This document shows, piece by piece, positions 44,787-53,045 of a stretch of DNA of 64,000 nucleotides; position 1 is the stretch's first letter, and each line of letters starts with the position of its first letter. The stretch comes from CAZMNY01 sp964567745 (GTDB lineage Bacteria; Planctomycetota; Planctomycetia; Pirellulales; Pirellulaceae), in contig CAZMNY010000020.1 in the NCBI GenBank assembly GCA_964567745.1, forward strand, positions 62,001-126,000, written 5' to 3'. The notes below the pieces were generated by a model. It saw nothing but the letters and a program-made list of their open reading frames with translations, did not search any database and was not told the origin of the DNA. A program made the position numbers and the translations under genes.

Positions 44787-46328
44787 TCAGTCGGCCCACA
44801 GCTGCTTGAGGCGAGCTAGCGTTTCCTCAACGAGCACTTGCCCGCCGGTTGCTCCGACCAGATTGCTGCTGATCTCGGCGGAATAGCCGCCGCCAGCCAC
44901 TGCTCGCTTTGTCGGGACGTAGGTTCCTGCTCCTGCGAGCTGGACGATCATGGTTAGCATCGCCGGACTGCGAGACTTAATGCGAATTCCGAAGTCGACA
45001 TAGTACTCAAACGGATTGCTCGCCATTGCGATGTCGCCGAGTCGCAGCACATGTAATTCTATGTTGTGCGTCGCATGTTGTTTTGGGTTGTGGAACGACT
45101 CAATAATGCGGCGTTGTTGTTGCTTTTCCCAGGATGGCCCCGAGATGCGGCCTTCCAACTCCTTCAGTTTCGACCTCGCTCGATTGCACTCATCTTCCGT
45201 CGGCAAGCGTCGAGGCAACGAGACGGTGGCGACATAATGACGAAACGGTAGTTTCGACTCGATTTGTTTGGCGAATGGCAGGACTGCCTCAATGGCACCG
45301 CAGAGCCGATTGGCAATTTCTTGACGACGTGAAACGCCTTTGCGTTTGAGCATTTCTTGCTCGGCTCTCTTGCGAAACATGAGGTGAGGAGACAAATCGC
45401 CCGCCGCGGCGCATTGGGCGAGGACGAACACATCTTTGCCATAGCGTTGTTTCAGTTCTTGCCGAACCTCGTGCCAAAAATCGGCCGAGACTTGTGACAG
45501 CGATTCGGTTTCCTGCGACGGGCAAGCGATGTTAACGACGATTCCGGTTAGAGTGCGGTTGCCGCTCTTCGGTGCTTTGGCGGCCTTCTTATTGTCATCG
45601 CCCCAAAGGAATAGCAGTTCGACACCGTGGTCTTCGTATCCTTCAAGTTGGCGAAATGTCTCGCTCGAGGTTCGTCCGTACATCGCCGCCTTGCCATTCT
45701 CATAAACAGCGCGGCGGTTATATCCGATGGCTGCATGGGTGAGCGCCCAACTCATCCCGGCGGCCTGGCGCTCGCGCCATGCTTCGAGGACTGCTTGTTC
45801 AGCCTGTTGAACGAAAAACTCAACGTACTCTGTCGGTCGCACAACTCCCTTCTTTGGGATGTCGTAGATTCCTTCTCGAACTACCGGCCCAGTATGTGTG
45901 TGGGTCGCGTGAAGAAAGACTTTGCTGATGTCGACGCCAGGCAGCGTCGTTTGCAGTCGCTTCCGCAATTCTTCCTGCAATCCGCCTCGAATCGCGACTA
46001 GGTCGCAGGAAACCAGGATGGCTTGCTCGATCACAACGGCGCCGTCGCGAGTTTCGATCGCGAGAGCGGTGCAAGTCACCGGGTCAAGAACCTTTCGAGC
46101 AACTCGCAAGTGACGCTGCCCGGCCAATGCGACCGGGCCGTCCGGTGTGATGCTTCTCGACGACCAACCCACATACAATTGGCCCGTTTTGATTTCAGCT
46201 GGGCATGCAGAGCAAGTCACGGCAAATGCGACGCAACTCAATGCCGTTGTGCGGAGCAAATCCAATATCGCACGTATGTGCATCGAACGTGCGTCGTCTC
46301 GCCAGCGGCGGAATGGTCCGTTCGTCAT
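44787..46328 (-). CDS. Neutral/alkaline ceramidase N-terminal domain-like secreted protein
   Basis: A 513-aa exported protein; ATG 46328 is used, with an alternative at 46283 (MHIRAILDLLRTTALSCVAF). The mature start, YVGWSSRSITPDGPVALAGQ, and the metal-binding FLHATHTHTGPVVREGIYDI match the N-terminal domain of neutral/alkaline ceramidases. The C-terminal Ig-like domain is absent, as is usual in planctomycete members of this family. Predicted to hydrolyse an amide or lipid outside the cell; the substrate cannot be inferred. It converges with the metallophosphoesterase gene, and no terminator was recognised in the 76-bp gap. Confidence 0.85.
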   Translation of the reverse strand: MTNGPFRRWRDDARSMHIRAILDLLRTTALSCVAFAVTCSACPAEIKTGQLYVGWSSRSITPDGPVALAGQRHLRVARKVLDPVTCTALAIETRDGAVVIEQAILVSCDLVAIRGGLQEELRKRLQTTLPGVDISKVFLHATHTHTGPVVREGIYDIPKKGVVRPTEYVEFFVQQAEQAVLEAWRERQAAGMSWALTHAAIGYNRRAVYENGKAAMYGRTSSETFRQLEGYEDHGVELLFLWGDDNKKAAKAPKSGNRTLTGIVVNIACPSQETESLSQVSADFWHEVRQELKQRYGKDVFVLAQCAAAGDLSPHLMFRKRAEQEMLKRKGVSRRQEIANRLCGAIEAVLPFAKQIESKLPFRHYVATVSLPRRLPTEDECNRARSKLKELEGRISGPSWEKQQQRRIIESFHNPKQHATHNIELHVLRLGDIAMASNPFEYYVDFGIRIKSRSPAMLTMIVQLAGAGTYVPTKRAVAGGGYSAEISSNLVGATGGQVLVEETLARLKQLWAD

Positions 46329-46502
46329 GGCATCAAGGTCCTTATCTCGTGTTCATCGAATCGGCCCGCCAAATGGTGATAAGGCGTTGGCGTTTTCCAC
46401 GACCGTACCACAATCTCAAAGTGGATTCACATGCATGCTGCCGATGCCGTAGAATTGTCGCCTACCGGCTTGCACCATTGCTCAAACGGAGACGCAAGTT
46501 CA

Positions 46503-47570
46503 ATGCCAAATACAACTCGCTACCGTGAAGTGACGGTTTCAGGATCACCGCGTGAAATGGGACGCCAGATTGGCGAGGCGGCTCGCGACGAGGTGCGAGG
46601 ATTCTGCGCTGTCGCGTTGGAACGGGTGCGACAGACTGTGAACATATCGACCGAACGTGCGAATAAAATCTCTCTCGATTCGATCGCTCATGCTCAGTCA
46701 TATAGTCCCGATATGATGGAGGAGATGCGCGGTGTCGCCGAGTCGGCTGGCGTTACGCTTGAAGATTTAATGCTGTTGCAGGTTCGCAATCAGTTGACGC
46801 CCGATGCCGACGCGGGCTGCACGTCGCTCTCGATCGCTGCGGAGCTAACCGAGGATGGTCGTCCGATTGTCGCGCAGAATTGGGACAACGATCCGCTGCT
46901 CGACGAGTTCACTGTCGTGTTGACTCGGCGCCCCACCGGCAAGCCCGCGATCATGACGGCGACGCAAGCTGGTTTGATCTCCTATTTAGGATTCAATGAC
47001 GCGGGCATCGGAGCTTGTGTGAACACGTTGCCCGCGCCCGCTCGCGAGGTCGGAGTGCCGCACTATTTCACGCTTCGAGGCATCTACGAATCGACTTCAC
47101 GCGATGAGGCGATCCAGAACGTCAGACGAGCTCATCGGGCAATCCCGGCCAACATCATGCTTGCGACCCCGCAAGGTCCGGTCGATTTAGAGGTCACGAT
47201 CGACGACGTTTATCCGCTCGAACCGCGAGAGGGAGACGGATACATCACCCATACGAATCACTGTTTGTGCGAAAAGCTACAGCAAAACAACAACGAGTTT
47301 CCGGAGCTGATCGAGTCTCACCCGCGTTTAGCTCGCATTGAATCATTAATGCGCGAGTGCAATGATCCTATCGGTCTGCAGAATGTCATGCGAATTCTGT
47401 CGGATCATCAGGGGCATCCGAAATCAATCTGCCGGCACGCAAACGATCATCCACAACACGGATTCTGGACCACCGTTTTTTCGATCGTCATCCAGCCGAC
47501 CGCCGGTCGCATGTACGTGACACGCGGCAACCCTTGCACCCAGCCGTTCGAAAAGTACGAGTTGAATTGA
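46503..47570 (+). CDS. C45 family acyltransferase/peptidase (acyl-CoA:6-APA acyltransferase-like)
   Basis: A 355-aa N-terminal-nucleophile hydrolase family protein. ATG 46503 gives MPNTTRYREVTVSGSPREMG, which matches the family N-terminus; upstream codons do not. Autocatalytic processing is expected before Cys106 in DADAGCTSLSIAAELTEDG, exposing the nucleophile. Downstream family segments are VAQNWDNDPLLDEFTVVL, GFNDAGIGACVNTLPAP and TNHCLCEKLQ. Characterised relatives cleave or transfer acyl groups on amides (isopenicillin N acyltransferase, acid-ceramidase-like). The substrate is unknown here. There is no signal peptide, so it is cytoplasmic. Confidence 0.88.
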   Translation: MPNTTRYREVTVSGSPREMGRQIGEAARDEVRGFCAVALERVRQTVNISTERANKISLDSIAHAQSYSPDMMEEMRGVAESAGVTLEDLMLLQVRNQLTPDADAGCTSLSIAAELTEDGRPIVAQNWDNDPLLDEFTVVLTRRPTGKPAIMTATQAGLISYLGFNDAGIGACVNTLPAPAREVGVPHYFTLRGIYESTSRDEAIQNVRRAHRAIPANIMLATPQGPVDLEVTIDDVYPLEPREGDGYITHTNHCLCEKLQQNNNEFPELIESHPRLARIESLMRECNDPIGLQNVMRILSDHQGHPKSICRHANDHPQHGFWTTVFSIVIQPTAGRMYVTRGNPCTQPFEKYELN

Positions 47571-47780
47571 TGGCCCGTGGCCCGGCGTCGTCGCAAAGAT
47601 GATTCGCAACGACGACGAAATCAAAATCGGATTGTCAATTCGTGCTACGATGATGGTCGCTGAAGTCCCATCGGTTTCCCGCCTTCCACGCGAATTGTTC
47701 GAGTCGATTCCTTTGAGTTTCCTAAGCCAGCATTCTGTCGACTGGCCCCTGATCACACCTTCCGCGAAGAGCCCCTCCCC

Positions 47781-50700
47781 ATGCTCAAAGCACCTGCCGT
47801 TTTCGCCATCGTCCTAACCGTGCTCTGCACCACAAATTCTTTGCTCCGCGCCGAGGACTGGCCAACATGGCGACATGATTCGAGTCGATCTGGAGTGACC
47901 GCCGAACAGCTTCCGGCGGAACTTCATCCGCAATGGACTCTGAAACTTCCCAAGCTCAAGCCCGCGTGGCCCGAGGACGTTCGCCTGCAATTCGACGCGT
48001 CGTACGAGCCGATTGTTGTCGGCGACGTGATGTTCCTTAGCTCAGGGTACAACGATTCGGTATCGGCGTACGATCTGAAGACGGGAGAGCGCAAGTGGCG
48101 ATTCTACGCCGGCGGACCCGTTCGATTCGCACCAGTCGCAGCGAATGGAAAACTTCTCTTCGGCGCGGACGACGGCACGTTTCATTGTCTCGACGCCGCC
48201 ACCGGTAAAAGCGTCTGGCGTTTTCAGGCGGCGCCTTCCGAACGCAATGTGATCGGAAACGAACGATTCAGCTCGGTATGGCCGATGCGCGGAGGTCCGG
48301 TGTTGAGCGATGGTCGAGTCTATTTCACCGTGGGAGTCTGGCCTTTCGAGGGCACGATGCTCTACACGTTGAACGTCGCGTCGGGCGAGCTTGAAAGAGC
48401 GGAAGCAACTCCGCCAGCACATACGTCGATCAGCTTGAACAATGTCGCGCCGCAGGGATACCTGGTGCGAAGCGCTGACAATCTCTACGTGCCGTGCGGT
48501 CGGGCCAACGTGTTCGGCGTTGATCTAAAGTCCGGGCGTCGTCGTCGCCTAAGCTATAGCGCCAAAGGACTGACGGACTACCACGCTGTGGCGTCAGACA
48601 AATGGCTGTTTCACGGAGAGAAAATCGTCGATGTCGAGACAAACCGCACCGTCTCCGCCACCGCTCGGCGGCCTGTTGTTCACAAGGGAATTGTCTACAG
48701 CATCACTGCGAAGAACGTGATCGCCACAGACCTCAACCAACAAGATGTCGTGGAGAAGAAGGATCGTCGCGGCAAGACGACCAAGACGTCCACGCCTCGG
48801 CGGCTATGGAAAATGGACGGCAAGTTGGAAGGGCAAGCGCTTGCACTCGCCGGAAACCAGCTCTATGTCTCCGACAAAAACTCCGTGTTGGCGATCTCGC
48901 TAGCGGAAGAGGGGGAGAAACCAAAGAAGAGCTGGAGTGCTGAGGTTGGCGGCAAACCGACGTCGGCGCTAGCGGCAAATGGCCGATTGATTGTGGTGAC
49001 GGAGAACGGCGAGATTCGCTGTTTCGCGGCCAAGAAGACAACGCCGACGGTTCACGTTGAACCCAATGACGCGGCCGTTGCCGCAGACGACGAATGGACC
49101 GCAAAGGCTCAGCAGGTTCTCAAAGCGTCAAAGACGAAGAGTGGTTACTGCGTCGCGTTGACGATCGGCTCAGGTCGACTCATCGAAGAGCTGATTCGCC
49201 AATCGGATCTGCACGTTATCGCGTTGGATGACGATCCTGCAAAGGTTCGATCGCTGCAGTCGCGGCTCGACGCGAAAGGTCTGTACGGCTCGCGCTGCAC
49301 CGCTCGAGTCGGCAATTTCAACACCGTGAGCCTGCCGCCCTTCATGGCGAACTTGGTCGTGTCAGAAACAGCAACGTCGTTCGACGGCGCCGCTGTGTCG
49401 ACGGTCGCCGGGCTTTTCAATTGCCTCAGACCCTACGGCGGAACGGCGATCCTCGCGGCGACCGATGCGGACCATGAGACGTTGGCCCAAGCGGCCAAGT
49501 CGACCTTGTTGGCAGGCGTCAAACTCGCTCGCAACGGTGGCTCATCCGTCCTCGCTCGAATAGGGGCGCTGCCAGGTTCGGCCGATTGGACACACGAGTT
49601 TGGCGACCCAGCGAACACGCTAATGTCGCGCGAGAAACTTGTAAAAGCGCCGCTTGGCGTACTCTGGTTCGGAGGTCCCGCGTCGGACGGCAATCTCTTC
49701 TTTGATCGCCACCAGTGGGGACCGAGCATGGCAGTCATCGAAGGACGCATGTTCATTCAGGGCCCCGGCAAGTTTACCGCTGTCGATGTCTACACAGGCC
49801 GTATCCTTTGGCAGAACAAGATTCCTTTCGGACTTAGTCCGGGTCGAGGTTCAAACTGGGGTCCAACCGGCTACAACTTTGTCGTTGCGAACGACGGCGT
49901 CTATCTGACGTTTCCCAAAAAGTGCCTGCGACTCGATCCGGAAACTGGCGAAACGGTTCGTGAATTCACCCTGGATAACAAAGAGGACTCCTGGGGCCGA
50001 ATGCGAATCGTCGATGACCGTATGTTCATCCCCGTTTTTCAGAAAAGCGACGACGGCAGATTCGACCCCAAGAAACTCGTGGTGATGAATCGCAACTCCG
50101 GCAAGGTGCTTTGGTCTCAATCGACGGACATGAGCTTCCCGTTGATCGCGATCGGCAACGACCGCGTGTTCTGTTACGAGGGGTTGCTTGAAGGTCTCTA
50201 TGTCGGCAACAGTAAGAAGCGAGTCAAAGGGGCGCCGAAGTCAGGAGAAATTCTCAACATCAAATCGTTTGACGCCAAGACAGGTGACGAAATATGGAGC
50301 CGCACCACGCCGCGCTCCGCTTCGTGGTTGGCCTATTCGGTTGAAGACGACGTGCTGCTCGTCTCCAACAAACAGGGAATCGACGCCTGGCAAGGCAAGA
50401 GCGGTGACGAGCTTTGGAGTAAGCAATCCGAGGGCAAGGGATTTCTCGGTCACCCGGAAAACTATTGGGACAAGGTCATCATCTGGAAGGGCCAGATTCT
50501 CGATCAGCGAGGTCCTGGCAAGTCCTACGATGTACGCACCGGCGAACCGCGACTGCTGCCCAATCCCATCACCGACCAGAAGACACCTTGGGAGTTCACG
50601 AAGGTTGGGCATCATTGCAACTACGCGATTGCCAGCGAACATCTGATGACATTCCGAGCCGCGTCGGCCGGATTCCTCGACCTGAACAATGGCGGTACAT

Positions 50701-51419
50701 CTCGGCTCGAAGGATTCCGCTCCGGATGCCGCAACAGCTTGATCCCGGCGAACGGCGTGCTCAACGCACCCAACTTCGCCCACGGCTGCTCATGCAGTTA
50801 TTCCATCTTCACCTCGCTGGCCTTGGTCCATGTTCCCGAGACGGATCTTTGGAGCTACGGCGCGACGAGGGTTGGAGATGGTCCGGTAAAAAGACTCGGC
50901 GTCAACTTCGCGGCGCCAGGTGACCGGCGTACGGACGATAAAACGCTCTGGCTGAACTACCCTAAGTCGGGCGGGCCATCGCCTAAAATCGCGGTGAAAG
51001 TCGCCAGCGAAAAACCCAGCTCGTTCCGGTTGCACTCGCGTCAATTGAGCGGCGAAGGACTCAATTGGGTCGGTGCGACTGGCATGAGAGGCGTTAAGTC
51101 GGTGACGATTCCTTTGGCTGTCGGCAAAGCGATCGCCGATGCTCCAGAACGCTCGTTTACGGTGCGTTTGCACTTTGCCGAGCCGAAGGACATGCAGCCG
51201 GGCGTCAACGTTTTTGACGTCGCAATCCAGGGCGTGAAAGTGCTTGAGGATTTTGATGTCGTCGCGAAAGCGAACGGCGTGAGAACGAACGTAGTGCAAG
51301 AACTCACGGGCGTTTCGGCGTCGAAGGAAATGACCATTGTTTTCACTCCGAAGATTGGGCAGTCGTTGATTTGCGGTATCGAGATTCACGAAGAAAGTGC
51401 TCAACCGAACGCCGAGTAG
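47781..51419 (+). CDS. Secreted PQQ-propeller protein with internal methyltransferase-like segment and malectin-like C-terminus
   Basis: A 1212-aa exported protein with a signal peptide (MLKAPAVFAIVLTVLCTTNS). Residues about 25-410 are PQQ/BamB-like beta-propeller repeats (DWPTWRHDSSRSGVTAEQLP, SAYDLKTGERKWRFYAGGP, YTLNVASGELERAE). Residues about 440-600 resemble a Rossmann SAM-dependent methyltransferase: GYCVALTIGSGRLIEELIRQ, VIALDDDPAKVRSLQSRLDA, then FNCLRPYGGTAILA. Propeller repeats resume at about 640-950 (AVDVYTGRILWQNKIPFG, LDPETGETVREFTLD). The last about 110 residues look malectin-like (FTVRLHFAEPKDMQPGVNVF, FDVAIQGVKVLEDFDV). The exported location makes real methyltransfer unlikely. 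Confidence 0.86.
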   Translation: MLKAPAVFAIVLTVLCTTNSLLRAEDWPTWRHDSSRSGVTAEQLPAELHPQWTLKLPKLKPAWPEDVRLQFDASYEPIVVGDVMFLSSGYNDSVSAYDLKTGERKWRFYAGGPVRFAPVAANGKLLFGADDGTFHCLDAATGKSVWRFQAAPSERNVIGNERFSSVWPMRGGPVLSDGRVYFTVGVWPFEGTMLYTLNVASGELERAEATPPAHTSISLNNVAPQGYLVRSADNLYVPCGRANVFGVDLKSGRRRRLSYSAKGLTDYHAVASDKWLFHGEKIVDVETNRTVSATARRPVVHKGIVYSITAKNVIATDLNQQDVVEKKDRRGKTTKTSTPRRLWKMDGKLEGQALALAGNQLYVSDKNSVLAISLAEEGEKPKKSWSAEVGGKPTSALAANGRLIVVTENGEIRCFAAKKTTPTVHVEPNDAAVAADDEWTAKAQQVLKASKTKSGYCVALTIGSGRLIEELIRQSDLHVIALDDDPAKVRSLQSRLDAKGLYGSRCTARVGNFNTVSLPPFMANLVVSETATSFDGAAVSTVAGLFNCLRPYGGTAILAATDADHETLAQAAKSTLLAGVKLARNGGSSVLARIGALPGSADWTHEFGDPANTLMSREKLVKAPLGVLWFGGPASDGNLFFDRHQWGPSMAVIEGRMFIQGPGKFTAVDVYTGRILWQNKIPFGLSPGRGSNWGPTGYNFVVANDGVYLTFPKKCLRLDPETGETVREFTLDNKEDSWGRMRIVDDRMFIPVFQKSDDGRFDPKKLVVMNRNSGKVLWSQSTDMSFPLIAIGNDRVFCYEGLLEGLYVGNSKKRVKGAPKSGEILNIKSFDAKTGDEIWSRTTPRSASWLAYSVEDDVLLVSNKQGIDAWQGKSGDELWSKQSEGKGFLGHPENYWDKVIIWKGQILDQRGPGKSYDVRTGEPRLLPNPITDQKTPWEFTKVGHHCNYAIASEHLMTFRAASAGFLDLNNGGTSRLEGFRSGCRNSLIPANGVLNAPNFAHGCSCSYSIFTSLALVHVPETDLWSYGATRVGDGPVKRLGVNFAAPGDRRTDDKTLWLNYPKSGGPSPKIAVKVASEKPSSFRLHSRQLSGEGLNWVGATGMRGVKSVTIPLAVGKAIADAPERSFTVRLHFAEPKDMQPGVNVFDVAIQGVKVLEDFDVVAKANGVRTNVVQELTGVSASKEMTIVFTPKIGQSLICGIEIHEESAQPNAE

Positions 51420-51454
51420 CGTTGCCCGCTGATTTGTGCTCCTAGGCAATCGCC

Positions 51455-52180
51455 GTGCATTTTCACTTCATGACTTACAACATCCACAAGGGCATTGGCG
51501 GCGTCGACCGTCGCTATGACCCCGATCGGATTGCGGAGACGATTAGCCACTGCAAGCCGGACGTCGTCTTCCTTCAAGAAGTGGACGATGGCGTACCGCG
51601 TTCGCGCAAGCACCGCCAAGTCGACGTGTTGGCCGACTTGCTTGGCTTTCGGCACAGCGCATTCCAGCCCAATGTTCGACTTCGCGTCGGCAATTACGGC
51701 AATGCAATTCTCAGTCGCTTTCCACTTTCCGACGTACAGCATCTCGACGTAACGATTCCTATGAAAAAGCGGCGGCGCGTGCTCGCCGCCCACTGTCGAG
51801 TGCAAACGGAGGAGCACTCGCGCACCGTCTTGTTGATGAACATGCACCTCGGGTTGGCCGCCTTCGAACGGCGCATGCAATTGCGAAAACTGATGCAGTG
51901 GGATTTGTTTCAACACACCCATCACGACACCGCGGTTATCGCCGCCGGTGATTTTAACGACGTGTGGGGAAGGCTCGGCAACCAGATACTCGAGCCCGAA
52001 GGATTTCACGCCGCAAGCGGCAAGATCAACACCTTCCCCGCCATTCTTCCCGTCCGACCGCTCGATCGTGTCTACTATCGCGGGCGTCTAAGAGTCGATC
52101 ACGGCTACGCCTCGCACACCAAAATTGCACGACAAGCATCCGATCACCTGCCGCTCGTCACCGAGTTTATTTTGACTTGA
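51455..52180 (+). CDS. Endonuclease/exonuclease/phosphatase family protein
   Basis: A 241-aa EEP-fold metalloenzyme starting at GTG 51455 (MHFHFMTYNIHKGIGGVDRR). Canonical residues are visible: Asn in TYNIHKG, Glu in VFLQEVDD, Asp-x-Asn in AGDFNDVWG, and the final Asp-His in ASDHLPLVTEF. There is no signal peptide. The family includes phosphodiesterases and nucleases; bacterial short forms often act on phospholipid head groups or nucleic acids, and this cannot be decided from sequence. It lies 35 bp after the large propeller gene on the same strand. Confidence 0.88.
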   Translation: MHFHFMTYNIHKGIGGVDRRYDPDRIAETISHCKPDVVFLQEVDDGVPRSRKHRQVDVLADLLGFRHSAFQPNVRLRVGNYGNAILSRFPLSDVQHLDVTIPMKKRRRVLAAHCRVQTEEHSRTVLLMNMHLGLAAFERRMQLRKLMQWDLFQHTHHDTAVIAAGDFNDVWGRLGNQILEPEGFHAASGKINTFPAILPVRPLDRVYYRGRLRVDHGYASHTKIARQASDHLPLVTEFILT

Positions 52181-52222
52181 TTTCCGCAACGGAGCGTCAT
52201 GGGATGGCAGTCCCAATCTCGA

Positions 52223-52258
52223 CCCCAACGAGCTATCAAGCTTGCTCGTTCGGTGAGC
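52223..52258. repeat. REP-like palindrome, solitary copy
   Basis: The sequence ccccaacgagct...caagcttgctcgttcggtgag carries the same arms as the 14.55 kb array, with a short insertion between. It lies directly after the EEP gene stop codon. Confidence 0.65.
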
Positions 52259-52392
52259 GAAATTACCATGGCGGGTAGCTTGTGAACCTGATTCACCGGC
52301 ACGGGGCGAGGAGATCGTCCAGCTTTTGTACGCCGTTTGATGAATCGGGTACCGACGTTGCCCCGAAGGGTCCCGAAGAGGCGCAACATAAC

Positions 52393-52443
52393 AGCCCAGG
52401 GGAAGCACTACCGGCGAAGCCGTAGTGCGCCGCCCTGGGTTGG
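52393..52443 (+). repeat. BIME-like hairpin element, copy 1
   Basis: Outer arms agcccaggg/ccctgggttgg enclose a second hairpin (gcactaccggc/gccgtagtgc around gaa). An inverted relative lies at 52574-52624. The nested stem is typical of REP/BIME structures. Confidence 0.7.
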
Positions 52444-52573
52444 ATGGTTATGAGACCACTAACCCTGCAAGGGCGTCACAAAGACAACTCGCAAGCGATG
52501 ACGTCGTCGGATCGCGCGCGATGCGCGGTTATTTCGCCCTTTCAGGCCTTTCAGGGCTGCGTTTAGCACGACG

Positions 52574-52624
52574 ACCAACCCAGGGCGGCGCTTGCGGCTT
52601 CGCCTCAAGACTTCCCCTGGGCTG
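52574..52624 (-). repeat. BIME-like hairpin element, copy 2 (inverted)
   Basis: This element has arms ccaacccagggcgg and cttcccctgggctgg with an inner hairpin cttgcggcttcgcctcaag. It is related in reverse orientation to the element at 52393-52443. Similarity continues outward and inward, giving an imperfect inverted structure of about 300 bp (52355-52655). Confidence 0.7.
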
Positions 52625-52732
52625 GCATGTCGCGTCCCTTCGGGGCAACGCGCAGGCACCCGTCAAGACTCACAGCTAAAGCGCCGTCATTTGAAAGCTG
52701 GACGATCTTCTAGCCTCGTGAGGGTCTTGGTG

Positions 52733-52883
52733 ACTATTCGCGTGGCCCCGCGCACCTGTTGGCCAGGCGGCCCACGTTAACGTAGCCGACGGGCAACGCC
52801 CAGACATCATCGCCTTCTTGAAACCTACAAATGGAAACGTCCAAAATGCCTGAAAACCACTTGTCAAAACCTCAGATGTCTAG
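52733..52883 (+). repeat. 150-bp inverted repeat, left copy
   Basis: The sequence from actattcgcgtggccccg to cctcagatgtctag recurs in reverse complement at 56161-56310 with around 90% identity by eye. It includes cgcacctgttggcca, gggcaacgcccagacatcat and ggaaacgtccaaaatgcctg. No coding capacity is recognised. The pair brackets the sulfatase and aminotransferase genes. Confidence 0.85.
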
Positions 52884-52965
52884 AATTGAATGCTATGCCC
52901 CGTCTTTCACTAAGCATCTCACGCGTCGGTGGAGAAGCGGCTTGTGGTGGCATAGCAATTAAATC

Positions 52966-52996
52966 AACAAGCCGCCTTGCTCGTTCGGTGACCGAG
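52966..52996. repeat. REP-like motif, solitary copy
   Basis: The motif caacaagccgccttgctcgttcggtga resembles one arm of the REP family, downstream of the left 150-bp repeat. A similar taaatcaacaggccgcttgcctcg lies next to the right copy at about 56340. Confidence 0.5.
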
Positions 52997-53045
52997 ACTC
53001 ACCGCTAGGCAGCGATAAGCGTCCTCGTCTCGCCAATATTGGCGG

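Larger units (their letters stand above)
52181..53045. other. Repeat-rich intergenic region without a supported gene
   Basis: This 865-bp stretch contains a solitary REP-like motif (52223-52258), two inverted BIME-like hairpins (52393-52443 and 52574-52624), one arm of a 150-bp inverted repeat (52733-52883) and another REP-like motif (52966-52996). Translations across it are only repeat-derived peptides. It separates the EEP gene from the convergent sulfatase gene. Confidence 0.6.

Noticed and set aside
49145..49420. Considered treating the methyltransferase-like segment as a separate gene inside the propeller gene
   Set aside because: The frame is continuous with the propeller repeats on both sides and there is no internal ribosome-binding site, so it is one protein.
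52425..52679. Small frames across the 52.4-52.7 kb repeats
   Set aside because: The translations follow the hairpin repeats; no start signal or domain is present.
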